38,049 bases of DNA from a virus. Below, piece by piece: positions 31,246 through 37,501 of the stretch. How positions within the stretch are numbered: position 1 is the first letter of the stretch; each line of letters starts with the position of its first letter. The translations under genes and the position numbers were made by a program. Location of the stretch: positions 1 to 38,049 of IMG/VR virus record IMGVR_UViG_3300028590_000051; one strand, given 5' to 3'. The notes under the pieces are model-generated. The model searched no databases. It saw only the letters and a list, made by a program, of their open reading frames with translations, and was not told where the DNA came from.

Positions 31246-32561
31246 CAGCCCATCCAACCTCCAGCGCCGCGATATGACCGCGCGCCTGTTTCTCGTTTCT
31301 GACGGGGTTCGTCATAGGCCACGCTGCCGAGCCCAAAGGCGTCAGCGCCGTTCGATGCCCAATCGTGCTCAGGACCAAGCCCAATGCCGCGCTCTGGGTC
31401 GCGCTTCTCGTGATACCAGCCGAGCGCATCGAGCAGCCCGCCGGTTGTCGCCTCGTTGAACCACATGCTCGGGAACAATCGCCGCGAGATTTCCACTCGC
31501 TGCATCGCCGCGCCCTTACCCTGGTTCGGGATCACCAGCACATCGTAGCCGGCGTCCCTGAAGGCGCTCTCGTATGAGACGTCGTAAACCTTGTCGTGCG
31601 AGCTACCGTCATGCGGCAGGATGATCTGCACCCGCTCTGGGGTGTAGCCTTGCGACCGCATCCAGTTGAGGTGAGCGGCGAATGGTTGCCCGACTGCCTC
31701 GTAGTAGTTCAGCACGCGGATTTCGCGGCCTACCCACTGCTCAACGACGATGGCGAACGCGTCGGCCTTGGCCCCGGTACCGCCAATGTCGCAGATGAGC
31801 TTGAACGTCAGCAGCGGGTCTGCCGCCACCCTGCCGATGCGACCCTCATGTTTGGCCGTGGCGAGGTTCTGAGCGAAGTAGGCGCCATCCGCGATGGTCA
31901 CGTAGCCGCCTTCCCACACGTGGTCGTATTGGTCTGGCTGGTCACGCAGGCAATCGAGCCGTTCCTGCGCCAGCACATCCGGCAACCAGGGATTGTCGCT
32001 CCAGTTGGCCTTGACGACGCGGGCACCGGTTGGAAGAACCGGCCCCCGCAGCATCATGTCGATGGGGTCGTTCTTGCGCCGCGGGTTCCAGCTCGCCCAG
32101 ATCTCGGACCCTGGCTCGCGAATGGTCGGACGCAACAGACTGACCGAACGGGCAGAGGCGGTCTGCGCTTCTTCCCACCAGGCGCGCTTGAACTTCTCCA
32201 GCGACTTGATCGACTCCGCTGTATAGTCCTGCATGCCCTTGAAGATGATCACGCCGTCCTTGGGCGTTTCGATCACGTCGCGGAATATCTTGAAGCCGTC
32301 TGCCTCACCGAGCCCGAAGGTTGAGAGCTTGTCCTCTATGAGCAGCTTGGCCGATTGGGTCAGGTCTTTCTGCACTTCACGAATGCAGACCGAACGAAGC
32401 CCCTCGCCTGTTTCTCCTGGCTCGGCGAGACTGTCCTCAACGAGCAGTCCGGCGAAGAAATGCGACTTGCCGGAGCCTCGGCCACCGTGAGCGCCCTTGT
32501 AGCGGGCTGGCTCGAGCAGTGGCGTGAAGACCTCAGCTGTCGGGATCTGAAGGACGGACAA
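31245..32561 (-). CDS. terL: Terminase large subunit
   Basis: 438 residues, a DNA-packaging motor. Walker A GGRGSGKS (26-33) and Walker B with catalytic Glu in RAWWEEAQ (about 127-133) form the ATPase. The RNase H-like nuclease has Asp258 (LICDIGGTG), Asp318 (LPHDGSS) and Asp408 (SNGADAFG). Architecture matches PBSX-type/P22-type large terminases. It overlaps the upstream small-terminase-like gene by 29 bases. Acts at the portal to fill the head. Confidence 0.93.
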   Translation of the reverse strand: MSVLQIPTAEVFTPLLEPARYKGAHGGRGSGKSHFFAGLLVEDSLAEPGETGEGLRSVCIREVQKDLTQSAKLLIEDKLSTFGLGEADGFKIFRDVIETPKDGVIIFKGMQDYTAESIKSLEKFKRAWWEEAQTASARSVSLLRPTIREPGSEIWASWNPRRKNDPIDMMLRGPVLPTGARVVKANWSDNPWLPDVLAQERLDCLRDQPDQYDHVWEGGYVTIADGAYFAQNLATAKHEGRIGRVAADPLLTFKLICDIGGTGAKADAFAIVVEQWVGREIRVLNYYEAVGQPFAAHLNWMRSQGYTPERVQIILPHDGSSHDKVYDVSYESAFRDAGYDVLVIPNQGKGAAMQRVEISRRLFPSMWFNEATTGGLLDALGWYHEKRDPERGIGLGPEHDWASNGADAFGLGSVAYDEPRQKRETGARSYRGAGGWMG

Positions 32562-32841
32562 CTACGCGCTCGATGCGCTGGATGAGGCGGATGGGGTCCA
32601 GATCGTCGTCACCCACCACAGCCTGTGCAACTTTACCATCGAGACGGTCAGCGATTTCACGAATGGAGCTGACTTCGCCCTGCTCAAGCAGCTTGCGCGC
32701 GTTCCACCGGAGCGACCCCGGCTTCGCCTCGCACGCCTCACCGCGTTCAGCAGCGAGCATCTCCATGCGTAGCGCTTCCTGAAACGGTTTGTGCTTCGGC
32801 CGCCCACCGGGGTTGCCCGATTTGCCTTCTTCAAACGCCAT
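32533..32841 (-). CDS. Small terminase-like protein (DUF5681 N-terminus)
   Basis: 102 residues. Opens with EEGKSGNPGGRPKHKPF, the DUF5681 motif common in proteins encoded just before large terminases, then a helical domain (QEALRMEMLAAERGEA; SIREIADRLDGKVAQAV). It probably recognises packaging DNA as the small subunit. The 29-base overlap with the large subunit supports a coupled pair. DNA binding has not been shown for this variant. Confidence 0.7.
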   Translation of the reverse strand: MAFEEGKSGNPGGRPKHKPFQEALRMEMLAAERGEACEAKPGSLRWNARKLLEQGEVSSIREIADRLDGKVAQAVVGDDDLDPIRLIQRIERVVVRPSDPDS

Positions 32842-33049
32842 TGTTCTGAATGCCTAAGCCTTTGGGTGGCTTAGCTCCCTGCGACTGCTCGAAGCTTGGT
32901 CGCTTGTGGTGTCAGGCCACTGCTGCCTGCTCTGGTTTAGGGGGATACTGGCGGGCCGGGACGCAACTACCGGCTTTCAAGCGGGGCCCGAGCGGTGCAG
33001 CCCATCTCGGGTTCTTCGCTCCGCAACTGCACTAGTGCGGCCGCCAGAT
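32842..33049. other. Gene-free leader upstream of the terminase genes
   Basis: No credible ORF on either strand. On the minus strand it lies between the tRNA-like 3' end at 33050 and the small-terminase start, and is GC-rich with several short self-complementary stretches (for example TGGCGGCCGCACTAG). It may be the 5' leader of the terminase message or the 3' part of the structured RNA. I found no convincing promoter. Confidence 0.35.
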
Positions 33050-33118
33050 TGGATTGAGGCCGGTGGATTCGAACCACCTTTCCGCCCCTTTCTGCAGGCA
33101 GCGGATACCATGCCTCAA
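33050..33118 (-). ncRNA. tRNA-like minihelix with T arm, acceptor stem and encoded CCA
   Basis: Minus strand 33118 to 33050: acceptor 5' strand TTGAGGC pairs perfectly with GCCTCAA (33060-33054), followed by T and an encoded CCA (33052-33050). The T arm is GGTGG/CCACC around the canonical loop TTCGAAT. The 31 bases in between do not make canonical D or anticodon arms; only a CCGCT/GGCGG-type helix can be drawn. At 69 bases it is short for a tRNA, so a degenerate tRNA or a tRNA-like 3' domain of a larger RNA fits better than a working tRNA. Confidence 0.55.
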
Positions 33119-33130
33119 ACTGAATTGGGC

Positions 33131-33199
33131 GTTGCCGGTAGTCGCGACCTCGGCAACACAGCCATTTAACTCACGCTCTCCGTCGCGAAACCTGAGCGT
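33131..33199 (-). ncRNA. Two adjacent hairpins with matching self-complementary loops
   Basis: Minus strand: ACGCTC/GAGCGT (33199-33194 with 33178-33173) and GTTGCCG/CGGCAAC (33157-33151 with 33137-33131). Both loops contain TCGCGAC, whose core TCGCGA is its own complement, so the loops could kiss. They lie between the two tRNA-like elements and support one long structured RNA. Pairing is read by eye. Confidence 0.4.
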
Positions 33200-33268
33200 C
33201 CATAGGCCTACCCAAACTTTGCCCTCGCAGTAGCTATGCTGCGCGTTCTGCCTCCGGGCCAGAGGCTA

Positions 33269-33353
33269 CGAATACGGGGCCGTCCTTCCAAGCTAGACGA
33301 CCATGCACTGTTACCTGCATGGGCTGGGTTCGAACCAGCGTAGCCCCTACTCG
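33269..33353 (-). ncRNA. Circularly permuted tRNA-like fold
   Basis: Read on the minus strand the parts come in permuted order. First the 3' half: GGGGC (33347-33343), TAC, T stem GCTGG, loop TTCGAAC, CCAGC, acceptor CCATGCA (33322-33316). After 8 bases comes the 5' half: acceptor TGCATGG (33307-33301), TC, D arm GTCT-AGCTTGGAA-GGAC, G, then GCCCC (33280-33276). Acceptor pairs 7/7, T stem 5/5, D stem 4/4 (one G-U), anticodon-type stem 5/5. The last stem extends by six pairs (TATTCG with CGAGTA, one G-U). Both G-U pairs would be A-C on the plus strand, so the minus strand is the RNA. No anticodon can be assigned. Confidence 0.6.
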
Positions 33354-33364
33354 TTCCGGGCCGT

Positions 33365-33420
33365 GGGGATGCCGCTTATGGAGCGCTGCGCTAGTTGCCA
33401 GCCGCACGTCCCCTGCGGCT
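33365..33420 (-). ncRNA. Candidate H-type pseudoknot next to the permuted tRNA fold
   Basis: Minus strand: a perfect 7-base-pair hairpin AGCCGCA/TGCGGCT (33420-33414 with 33406-33400) has loop GGGGACG. Its GGGGA can pair with TCCCC at 33369-33365, giving a pseudoknot just before the 3' half of the permuted fold. Pseudoknots beside a permuted tRNA-like domain recall two-piece tmRNA of alphaproteobacteria, but other tmRNA hallmarks are missing. Confidence 0.4.
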
Positions 33421-33443
33421 CAACGCTCATACCCGGTGGAATC

Positions 33444-33476
33444 AAAAGGCCCCGCAGGAGGTCAAACCACGGGGCC
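33444..33476 (-). terminator. Rho-independent terminator after the 33.5-36.2 kb operon
   Basis: Minus strand: GGCCCCG pairs with CGGGGCC (7 base pairs), with an inner GGT/ACC extension, followed by TTTTGATT. It lies 35 bases after the stop at 33512 and ends the small-gene operon, so the RNA locus and terminase operon beyond it need their own promoter or read-through. Confidence 0.75.
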
Positions 33477-33511
33477 GGTTCGGCGCGAAGCGCCTACGTT
33501 GGAAACTATGT

Positions 33512-33754
33512 CTAGGCTGCTTCGCGAGTCACGTCAAGCGCGGTTGAGGTTTGTTCGATAACATGCCCAATCATCGTTACGCTCTTGATGTCCATCTTGT
33601 TGTTTGACAGCCGCGCCGCTGCCTCATCCATCGACCTCGCGACCACGTAGGATGTAGCGGCTTCCCTTCGATCAAGCCCCCAGTCCTCCGGCCACCAGAC
33701 TACCTTGTAAAGCAGTCCGGTTGATCGGTTCAGCGCGTCCATGAACTTAGTCAT
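33512..33754 (-). CDS. Hypothetical phage protein (80 aa)
   Basis: 80 residues; strands and helices alternate (LLYKVVWWPEDWGLD; ATSYVVARSMDEAAARL; IKSVTMIGHVIEQ), a small alpha/beta fold of unknown function. Its ATG overlaps the previous stop by 4 bases, and a terminator follows its stop, so it is the last gene of this minus-strand operon. Confidence 0.55.
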   Translation of the reverse strand: MTKFMDALNRSTGLLYKVVWWPEDWGLDRREAATSYVVARSMDEAAARLSNNKMDIKSVTMIGHVIEQTSTALDVTREAA

Positions 33755-34383
33755 GCCGCTCTCCTGTTCCCAAGCCCGTAATGCCTAGCCAGCGCGTTGA
33801 GCGCCAGCCTCACGTCACCCACCATGTGATGCAGATCGACGTCTTTGATCACACACAGTTCCATAGCGGCGTATAGGTTTCCTCGGTTGCCCACGACCAT
33901 CTGCGCGTCACGGATCGCTCCTGTCGCGCCGCCGCTGCCATCCTTGTTGGCGCCGAGGAACCGCACGATTGCCTGCTCGGATCTTTTGACGTTCTCATGA
34001 TGACTGCGACCGTGCACCGCGTTCAGATCGATCGCCCCCATCTGCTTTGGCGCGTCGATGGCCACATGATAGGCCCGAAGATCTGCCATGTACGCCTGCG
34101 CTGCGTCGTACTGCGTGAGAGTGATCCCGACCAGCTCGTCACCGCCAGCGGACAAGTGGCTTAGGCACAGGCGGCCGATGTAGCTGCCGGCCATCTGGTC
34201 CCGCAGCTTCTCCATCGGCACGTGGTGGACACGCCAGCGGGCCATGAGCGCCGTGTTCATGGCGTCCCATTCGTCAGCTGCTACCTTGGCAATGTCTCGA
34301 GCCTGCTTTTCGATGGGCCTGCGGGATAGCCGACCCCCGGCCTCTCGTTTGCCTTCCTGTCTACGTGGTCCGCGCTTACCCAT
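33751..34383 (-). CDS. Hypothetical phage protein (210 aa), basic N-terminus
   Basis: 210 residues. The basic start (MGKRGPRRQEGKREAGGRLS) suggests nucleic-acid contact and resembles the opening of small terminases and other phage DNA-binding proteins. The body is helical (IEKQARDIAKVAADEWDAMN; AAQAYMADLRAYHVAIDAP). The C-terminus (VGDVRLALNALARHYGLG) is a typical phage helix pair. It could be a late regulator or DNA-packaging accessory, but I do not recognise it. Confidence 0.55.
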   Translation of the reverse strand: MGKRGPRRQEGKREAGGRLSRRPIEKQARDIAKVAADEWDAMNTALMARWRVHHVPMEKLRDQMAGSYIGRLCLSHLSAGGDELVGITLTQYDAAQAYMADLRAYHVAIDAPKQMGAIDLNAVHGRSHHENVKRSEQAIVRFLGANKDGSGGATGAIRDAQMVVGNRGNLYAAMELCVIKDVDLHHMVGDVRLALNALARHYGLGNRRAA

Positions 34384-34416
34384 CTCAGATGCCCCTGGGT
34401 TGGTGGATGTGCTAGT

Positions 34417-34671
34417 CTAGGTGGTTGGTTCTTCGTGCTCGAAGTCCGTGTCGTCCACGATGCGTTGCCGCAAAGAGATCGAGGCGCTTGCGCAGTAGGT
34501 GGCAGCGATCAGCATCGGAATGGCGCCGATGAACGCCCATTCCGGCAACCGCAAGAATGCCACGGCCAGCAAGAACGCCATGGACGCTGTCCCCCACGCT
34601 CCAAAGCCGACGCCGAGTTGCCACAGCTTGCTCCATTCCGAAGGCGCGGTCGGATACAGTCTCTCCGTCAT
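34417..34671 (-). CDS. Small two-span membrane protein (84 aa)
   Basis: Start ATG 34671, overlapping the upstream TGA; earlier in-frame starts lie inside the neighbour. The protein has two spans (FGAWGTASMAFLLAVAFLRL and WAFIGAIPMLIAATYCASAS) and an acidic C-terminus (DDTDFEHEEPTT). No role can be read from the sequence. Confidence 0.5.
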   Translation of the reverse strand: MTERLYPTAPSEWSKLWQLGVGFGAWGTASMAFLLAVAFLRLPEWAFIGAIPMLIAATYCASASISLRQRIVDDTDFEHEEPTT

Positions 34672-34868
34672 TCCTTGTTCCATTTGGATGAGAAGTGGGG
34701 CTGGCGACAGTCTGGGCAATCCTCCCAGTCCGCCACGCCGTGCTCGCAAGGCGCCATTGCCCTCAGCCACGACTGCCGCTGCGCCTCAAACATCGCAGCA
34801 CGCTCTTCTGGCGACATAGCCTCTAGTGCGGCCTTCGATTTCCTCAGAAGCACATCGAGGTCGCTCAC
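34668..34868 (-). CDS. Small Cys/His protein (66 aa)
   Basis: 66 residues from GTG 34868 with a strong GGAGAGGGG ribosome site. N-terminal helices (LDVLLRKSKAALEAMSPEER) are followed by CEHGVADWEDCPDC and a QPHF end, a likely zinc-binding knuckle. It overlaps neighbours on both sides. Possibly a regulatory or anti-host micro-protein. Confidence 0.5.
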   Translation of the reverse strand: MSDLDVLLRKSKAALEAMSPEERAAMFEAQRQSWLRAMAPCEHGVADWEDCPDCRQPHFSSKWNKE

Positions 34869-35029
34869 TTCCCCTCTCCTTCGTCATTGGGTTGAGATAG
34901 GGCGGTACGGAGGGCTTTGATTTCGGCGATGGCATCGTGCAGCAGACGGTGCGGCCAAGGTATCTTGGCGTGCGGGTGGCCAACGCAGGCAGCTTTCAAC
35001 CGATCGATCACGTCGACCCTCTCCAGCAT
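34865..35029 (-). CDS. Small helical hypothetical protein (54 aa)
   Basis: Start ATG 35029 is chosen because AAGGGGGAG lies just upstream of it; the ATG at 35047 would put this ribosome site inside the gene. The product is mostly one or two helices (VDVIDRLKAACVGH; LLHDAIAEIKALRTAL). Function unknown. Confidence 0.45.
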   Translation of the reverse strand: MLERVDVIDRLKAACVGHPHAKIPWPHRLLHDAIAEIKALRTALSQPNDEGEGK

Positions 35030-35039
35030 GTTCTCCCCC

Positions 35040-35441
35040 TTACTCATGGGGAGACCGGATGGCTTGGGCGATCCCGCTAGCTACTGATGCCTGTCCGATG
35101 GCTACAGTCCTCGCCTTCCCGTCCAGTAGCGGGGCCACTGCCTGGCGCTCTTCAGCCTCCCGGTCGGCGATCTTGGCGCACCGCTCACGCTCCTCGGCTA
35201 TGATGCTATCGGCGTTGATGCCGCCTCGCTGCCAGTTGAGCCGCACTGCTACCGGGTCTTTCAGTAGCGCCGCCATGCGAGCCTCTGCGGCCTGACGCTC
35301 TGCGAGGATGGCGCGGGCAATTGGGGCCACGTACACCTCACCGAAAGTCGATCCATACGGCTTCGTGGCAGTCGCGATCTCGCTGGCCTTCCCCCAAATA
35401 TCTGCGTGCTTCCGAAGTTCCGGTATCGTCACGTCGCTCAT
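35040..35441 (-). CDS. Hypothetical phage protein (133 aa)
   Basis: 133 residues with GGAGG before its ATG. Two helical parts contain patterns frequent in small Rhizobiales phage proteins: IARAILAERQAAEARMAALL and IIAEERERCAKIADREAEER. A C-terminal helix follows (VASGIAQAIRS). These ARAILAER/EERERCA motifs occur in accessory proteins of unknown role. Confidence 0.55.
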   Translation of the reverse strand: MSDVTIPELRKHADIWGKASEIATATKPYGSTFGEVYVAPIARAILAERQAAEARMAALLKDPVAVRLNWQRGGINADSIIAEERERCAKIADREAEERQAVAPLLDGKARTVAIGQASVASGIAQAIRSPHE

Positions 35442-35677
35442 GATGCCTCCGGGGTGAACGGTGGAAAGCGTCGAACAGCGGACCGCAGCGCCTGCGCCGA
35501 AGGGCTGCTCGGTGCCTCCTCTTCGACCATGTCGCGCAAAGTCGCGATGGTTCGATCGCGCTCAGCCATGATGGCGCGGCATACAAGCTCGCGCCCGCCA
35601 ATCGGCATCTTTGCGATCTCGAAAGTGCTCGGCGCTTCCCACAATTTCTCCGGGATGTCTTTCGGTCTGTCGCTCAT
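35438..35677 (-). CDS. Hypothetical phage protein with RAIMAER motif
   Basis: 79 residues from ATG 35677 (MSDRPKDIPEKLW); an alternative ATG at 35722 lies four bases after the HNH stop and would add 15 residues (MAERRQPNQSK). The middle (GGRELVCRAIMAERDRTIAT) carries the same AIMAER helix as the neighbouring gene, suggesting the two are distant relatives. Function unknown. Confidence 0.5.
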   Translation of the reverse strand: MSDRPKDIPEKLWEAPSTFEIAKMPIGGRELVCRAIMAERDRTIATLRDMVEEEAPSSPSAQALRSAVRRFPPFTPEAS

Positions 35678-35725
35678 GATGCTCTCTCGCTTTGATTGGT
35701 TAGGCTGCCGACGTTCGGCCATAGC

Positions 35726-36193
35726 TCACCCTTTTCTGAGGTGAGCCCAAGTTTGTTTCAGCTTGATCTTGGACACTGCCTGCTGACGAATGCCGTACTG
35801 CGCTGCGATGACCCGCTGGGGCCGCGCATCGGCAATGATGGCCAGCACGTCAGCGTCGGTGAGTGTTGCCTTCCAGTGCGCAGCGCCCTTCCCTGCTCCA
35901 GCCGCACGCCCACGACGGGTCTTGTCCTGCATGTTCTGCAGGTGCGTGCCGACGATGAGGTGTTCGGGGTTTACGCAGCTCGGCTGGTCGCAGTTGTGCC
36001 GAACCAAGAGCCCGTGAGGGATACGGCCTTTGTGAGCTTCGTAAGAGATACGATGAGCCAATTGCCCAAAGGCGGAGCCGTAGCCCTCCCCGGTGAGCCC
36101 GCCAGTCCACAACCAACAGCCGGTGTTGGGCTCCGGCGTCGACCGCAGTTCGACCAGTTGCTGTCCCCAAGTCATCACTTCTCGTTTCTCCAT
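35726..36193 (-). CDS. HNH homing endonuclease with C-terminal HTH
   Basis: 155 residues from ATG 36193, with AAAAGGGG upstream; the frame is open further but the upstream part looks non-coding. The HNH_3-type core reads CWLWTGGLTGEGYGSAF, LAHRISYEAHKGRIPHGLLV, RHNCDQPSCVNPEHLIVGT, with the His/Asn/His set. The C-terminal part (TDADVLAIIADA, then IAAQYGIRQQAVSKIK) is a helix-turn-helix that would give target specificity. Free-standing homing endonucleases of this type cut alleles lacking them. It leads the minus-strand small-gene operon. Confidence 0.85.
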   Translation of the reverse strand: MEKREVMTWGQQLVELRSTPEPNTGCWLWTGGLTGEGYGSAFGQLAHRISYEAHKGRIPHGLLVRHNCDQPSCVNPEHLIVGTHLQNMQDKTRRGRAAGAGKGAAHWKATLTDADVLAIIADARPQRVIAAQYGIRQQAVSKIKLKQTWAHLRKG

Positions 36194-36554
36194 AGCAACC
36201 CCTTTTCTGCCTTCACGGTATGGCCAGCGCACTGGTTCCGCGAAGTCCCTGGCTATGGGAACAGCCTTGCAGCTGCGCATACTCAGACCTTTTCCGGCGC
36301 ATCGCCGCCAAGTTGGTTCCCAACTCGTTCCTTTGGCTCCATTTCTTACGGCTGGAACCACTTCGGGCCTTTTTCCGAGGGGCCAACCCCGGCTGGACGG
36401 CATTCGAAGTCGCGGACCGTTCCGGGGGTTGCCCGGCTTGTGAAGGCCCAGAGCGCTATGGGTCACGCGCATCTGGTGTTTTTGTTTCCCGTTCGCTTGT
36501 TGAGGCCGGGCACTCGGACTGAACGACATTCGCTTGCGCTCCACAGGCTGTTAC
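36194..36554. other. Gene-free stretch upstream of the HNH gene
   Basis: About 360 bases with only incidental ORFs whose composition does not look like protein. On the minus strand it would be a long leader to the HNH gene. It has a few repeated Pro/Gly-codon-like GC patches. I see no tRNA or intron core in it; an intron remnant tied to the homing gene is possible but unsupported. Confidence 0.4.
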
Positions 36555-36582
36555 GTTATAACAGTTGTGCGTCGGGTGTCCT
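36553..36582 (-). promoter_or_regulatory. Candidate leftward promoter with shared operator palindrome
   Basis: CTGTTA-CGTTA-TAACAG (36549-36565) is a near-palindrome containing ACGTTATAA (36553-36561), the same 9-mer present in the divergent promoter at 37805-37813. On the minus strand TATAAC (36560-36555) is a good -10, with AGGACA (36582-36577, 16-base spacer) as a 4/6 -35. It could drive the HNH/small-gene operon under the same regulator. Confidence 0.45.
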
Positions 36583-36604
36583 TCTGAGAGACCGACGTAT
36601 TTTA

Positions 36605-36643
36605 GGGCCTCGCCACCTGACCAGTGGCGGGCCCTTATTCTTT
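36605..36643. terminator. Strong hairpin at the end of the methyltransferase gene
   Basis: GGGCC-T-CGCCAC pairs with GTGGCGGGCCC over 11 base pairs with one bulge, loop about 6 bases. On the plus strand it is followed by TTATTCTTT, on the minus strand by TAAAATA. It directly follows the methyltransferase stop on the minus strand, so it may end that transcript although the U tract is imperfect in that direction. Confidence 0.5.
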
Positions 36644-37501
36644 AGGCGGCGTCTGCGAGCTCCGTTTCGATGAGCGAACTGAGGACTTCCGCCGCGAGGA
36701 TCGGAACGATCGCATTGCCGCCAACGCGCCAGAGGTCCACTCGTCCGGGAAGCCCATCAACCAGAAAGGGAATGCCGGGTTTGGAGCGCCGCGCTTTCCC
36801 GTCGAGGGGGCTGACGAGCCAGATGGCGTCGGCCCACCAAGACCCGTTTCGAAGTGCGCCCGCATGAGATTGAGCGAACGGCTGTTCCCTGGCTGGTGGC
36901 TCTCCGCGAAGCTCAGGCTGGTCGGCGTCGGCGAATAGGCCGCCAATAGCCCGTTGAGCAAAGGCTCGTTCGACCTGGCACCACTGCGCGCCTTCCGGCC
37001 GCCCTCCACGTCCGCCACGGTGGGCGTCGGGTTGTACGATGCCATGATCGTCTGGACGGACTTGCCCGTGGTGCGGCTCTCTGGATCGGGTCCTCCAGTG
37101 CTCGCGTCCGGTGTCGGATTGAATGAGACCGACCCAGTAAAGTCGGTTCCGTTTGTGTGGCGCGTCGACGGCACAAGCCGGGATATCGACGCCCCGGCTG
37201 GCGTAACCTTCTGACGCCAAATCAGCGCGGACTCCGTCGAGCCAATCGTACCCAGCCTTTCCCGCAACCTGCTCTCCCACGACGACAGCGGGCCGGGCGG
37301 CACGGATGAGGCGATGAAAGTCCGGCCACAGATGCCTTGGATCATCCTTGCCGCCACCCTTTCCTGCTGCGCTGAAGGGTTGGCAGGGGCAGCTCCCGGT
37401 CCAGATGGCGCGGTCGTCAGGCCATCCAGCCAGTCGAGCAGCGACGGACCAGAGCCCGCCTCCTGCGAAGAAATGGCATTGCGTGAAGCCGCTGAGGTCA
37501 T
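36635..37501 (-). CDS. Alternate-frame ORF overprinted on the methyltransferase gene
   Basis: A 288-residue ORF in the +1 frame relative to the methyltransferase, almost fully inside it and ending 7 bases beyond its stop. It has no enzyme fold I can see, but its segments ARMIQGICGRTF, LSSWESRLRERLGTIGSTES, WRQKVTPAGASISRLVPSTR, the WPTP-like YNPTPTVAD repeats and NPAFPFWLMGFPDEWTSG match a widespread set of phage proteins annotated next to or instead of cytosine methyltransferases (from memory). Long open length over 867 bases in high-GC DNA is not proof of coding. It may be a genuine overprinted gene or a frame shadow preserved by codon bias. Confidence 0.4.
   Translation of the reverse strand: MTSAASRNAISSQEAGSGPSLLDWLDGLTTAPSGPGAAPANPSAQQERVAARMIQGICGRTFIASSVPPGPLSSWESRLRERLGTIGSTESALIWRQKVTPAGASISRLVPSTRHTNGTDFTGSVSFNPTPDASTGGPDPESRTTGKSVQTIMASYNPTPTVADVEGGRKARSGARSNEPLLNGLLAAYSPTPTSLSFAESHQPGNSRSLNLMRAHFETGLGGPTPSGSSAPSTGKRGAPNPAFPFWLMGFPDEWTSGALAAMRSFRSSRRKSSVRSSKRSSQTPPKE

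Noticed and set aside
33269-33420. Phage tmRNA (two-piece, permuted, as in alphaproteobacteria)
   Set aside because: The order of parts and a pseudoknot fit, and a short frame ending AERAA-stop follows the helix, but the acceptor lacks the G-U pair for alanine, there is a proper D stem, and the would-be tag lies in a hairpin. Kept only as an analogy.
33000-33440. Permuted group I intron splicing the tRNA halves
   Set aside because: I could not find convincing P7 core segments (the R and S elements) on the minus strand around the halves.
36194-36544. N-terminal extension of the HNH gene to 36544
   Set aside because: The added 117 residues look non-coding, and ATG 36193 has a strong ribosome site and gives a normal-sized protein.
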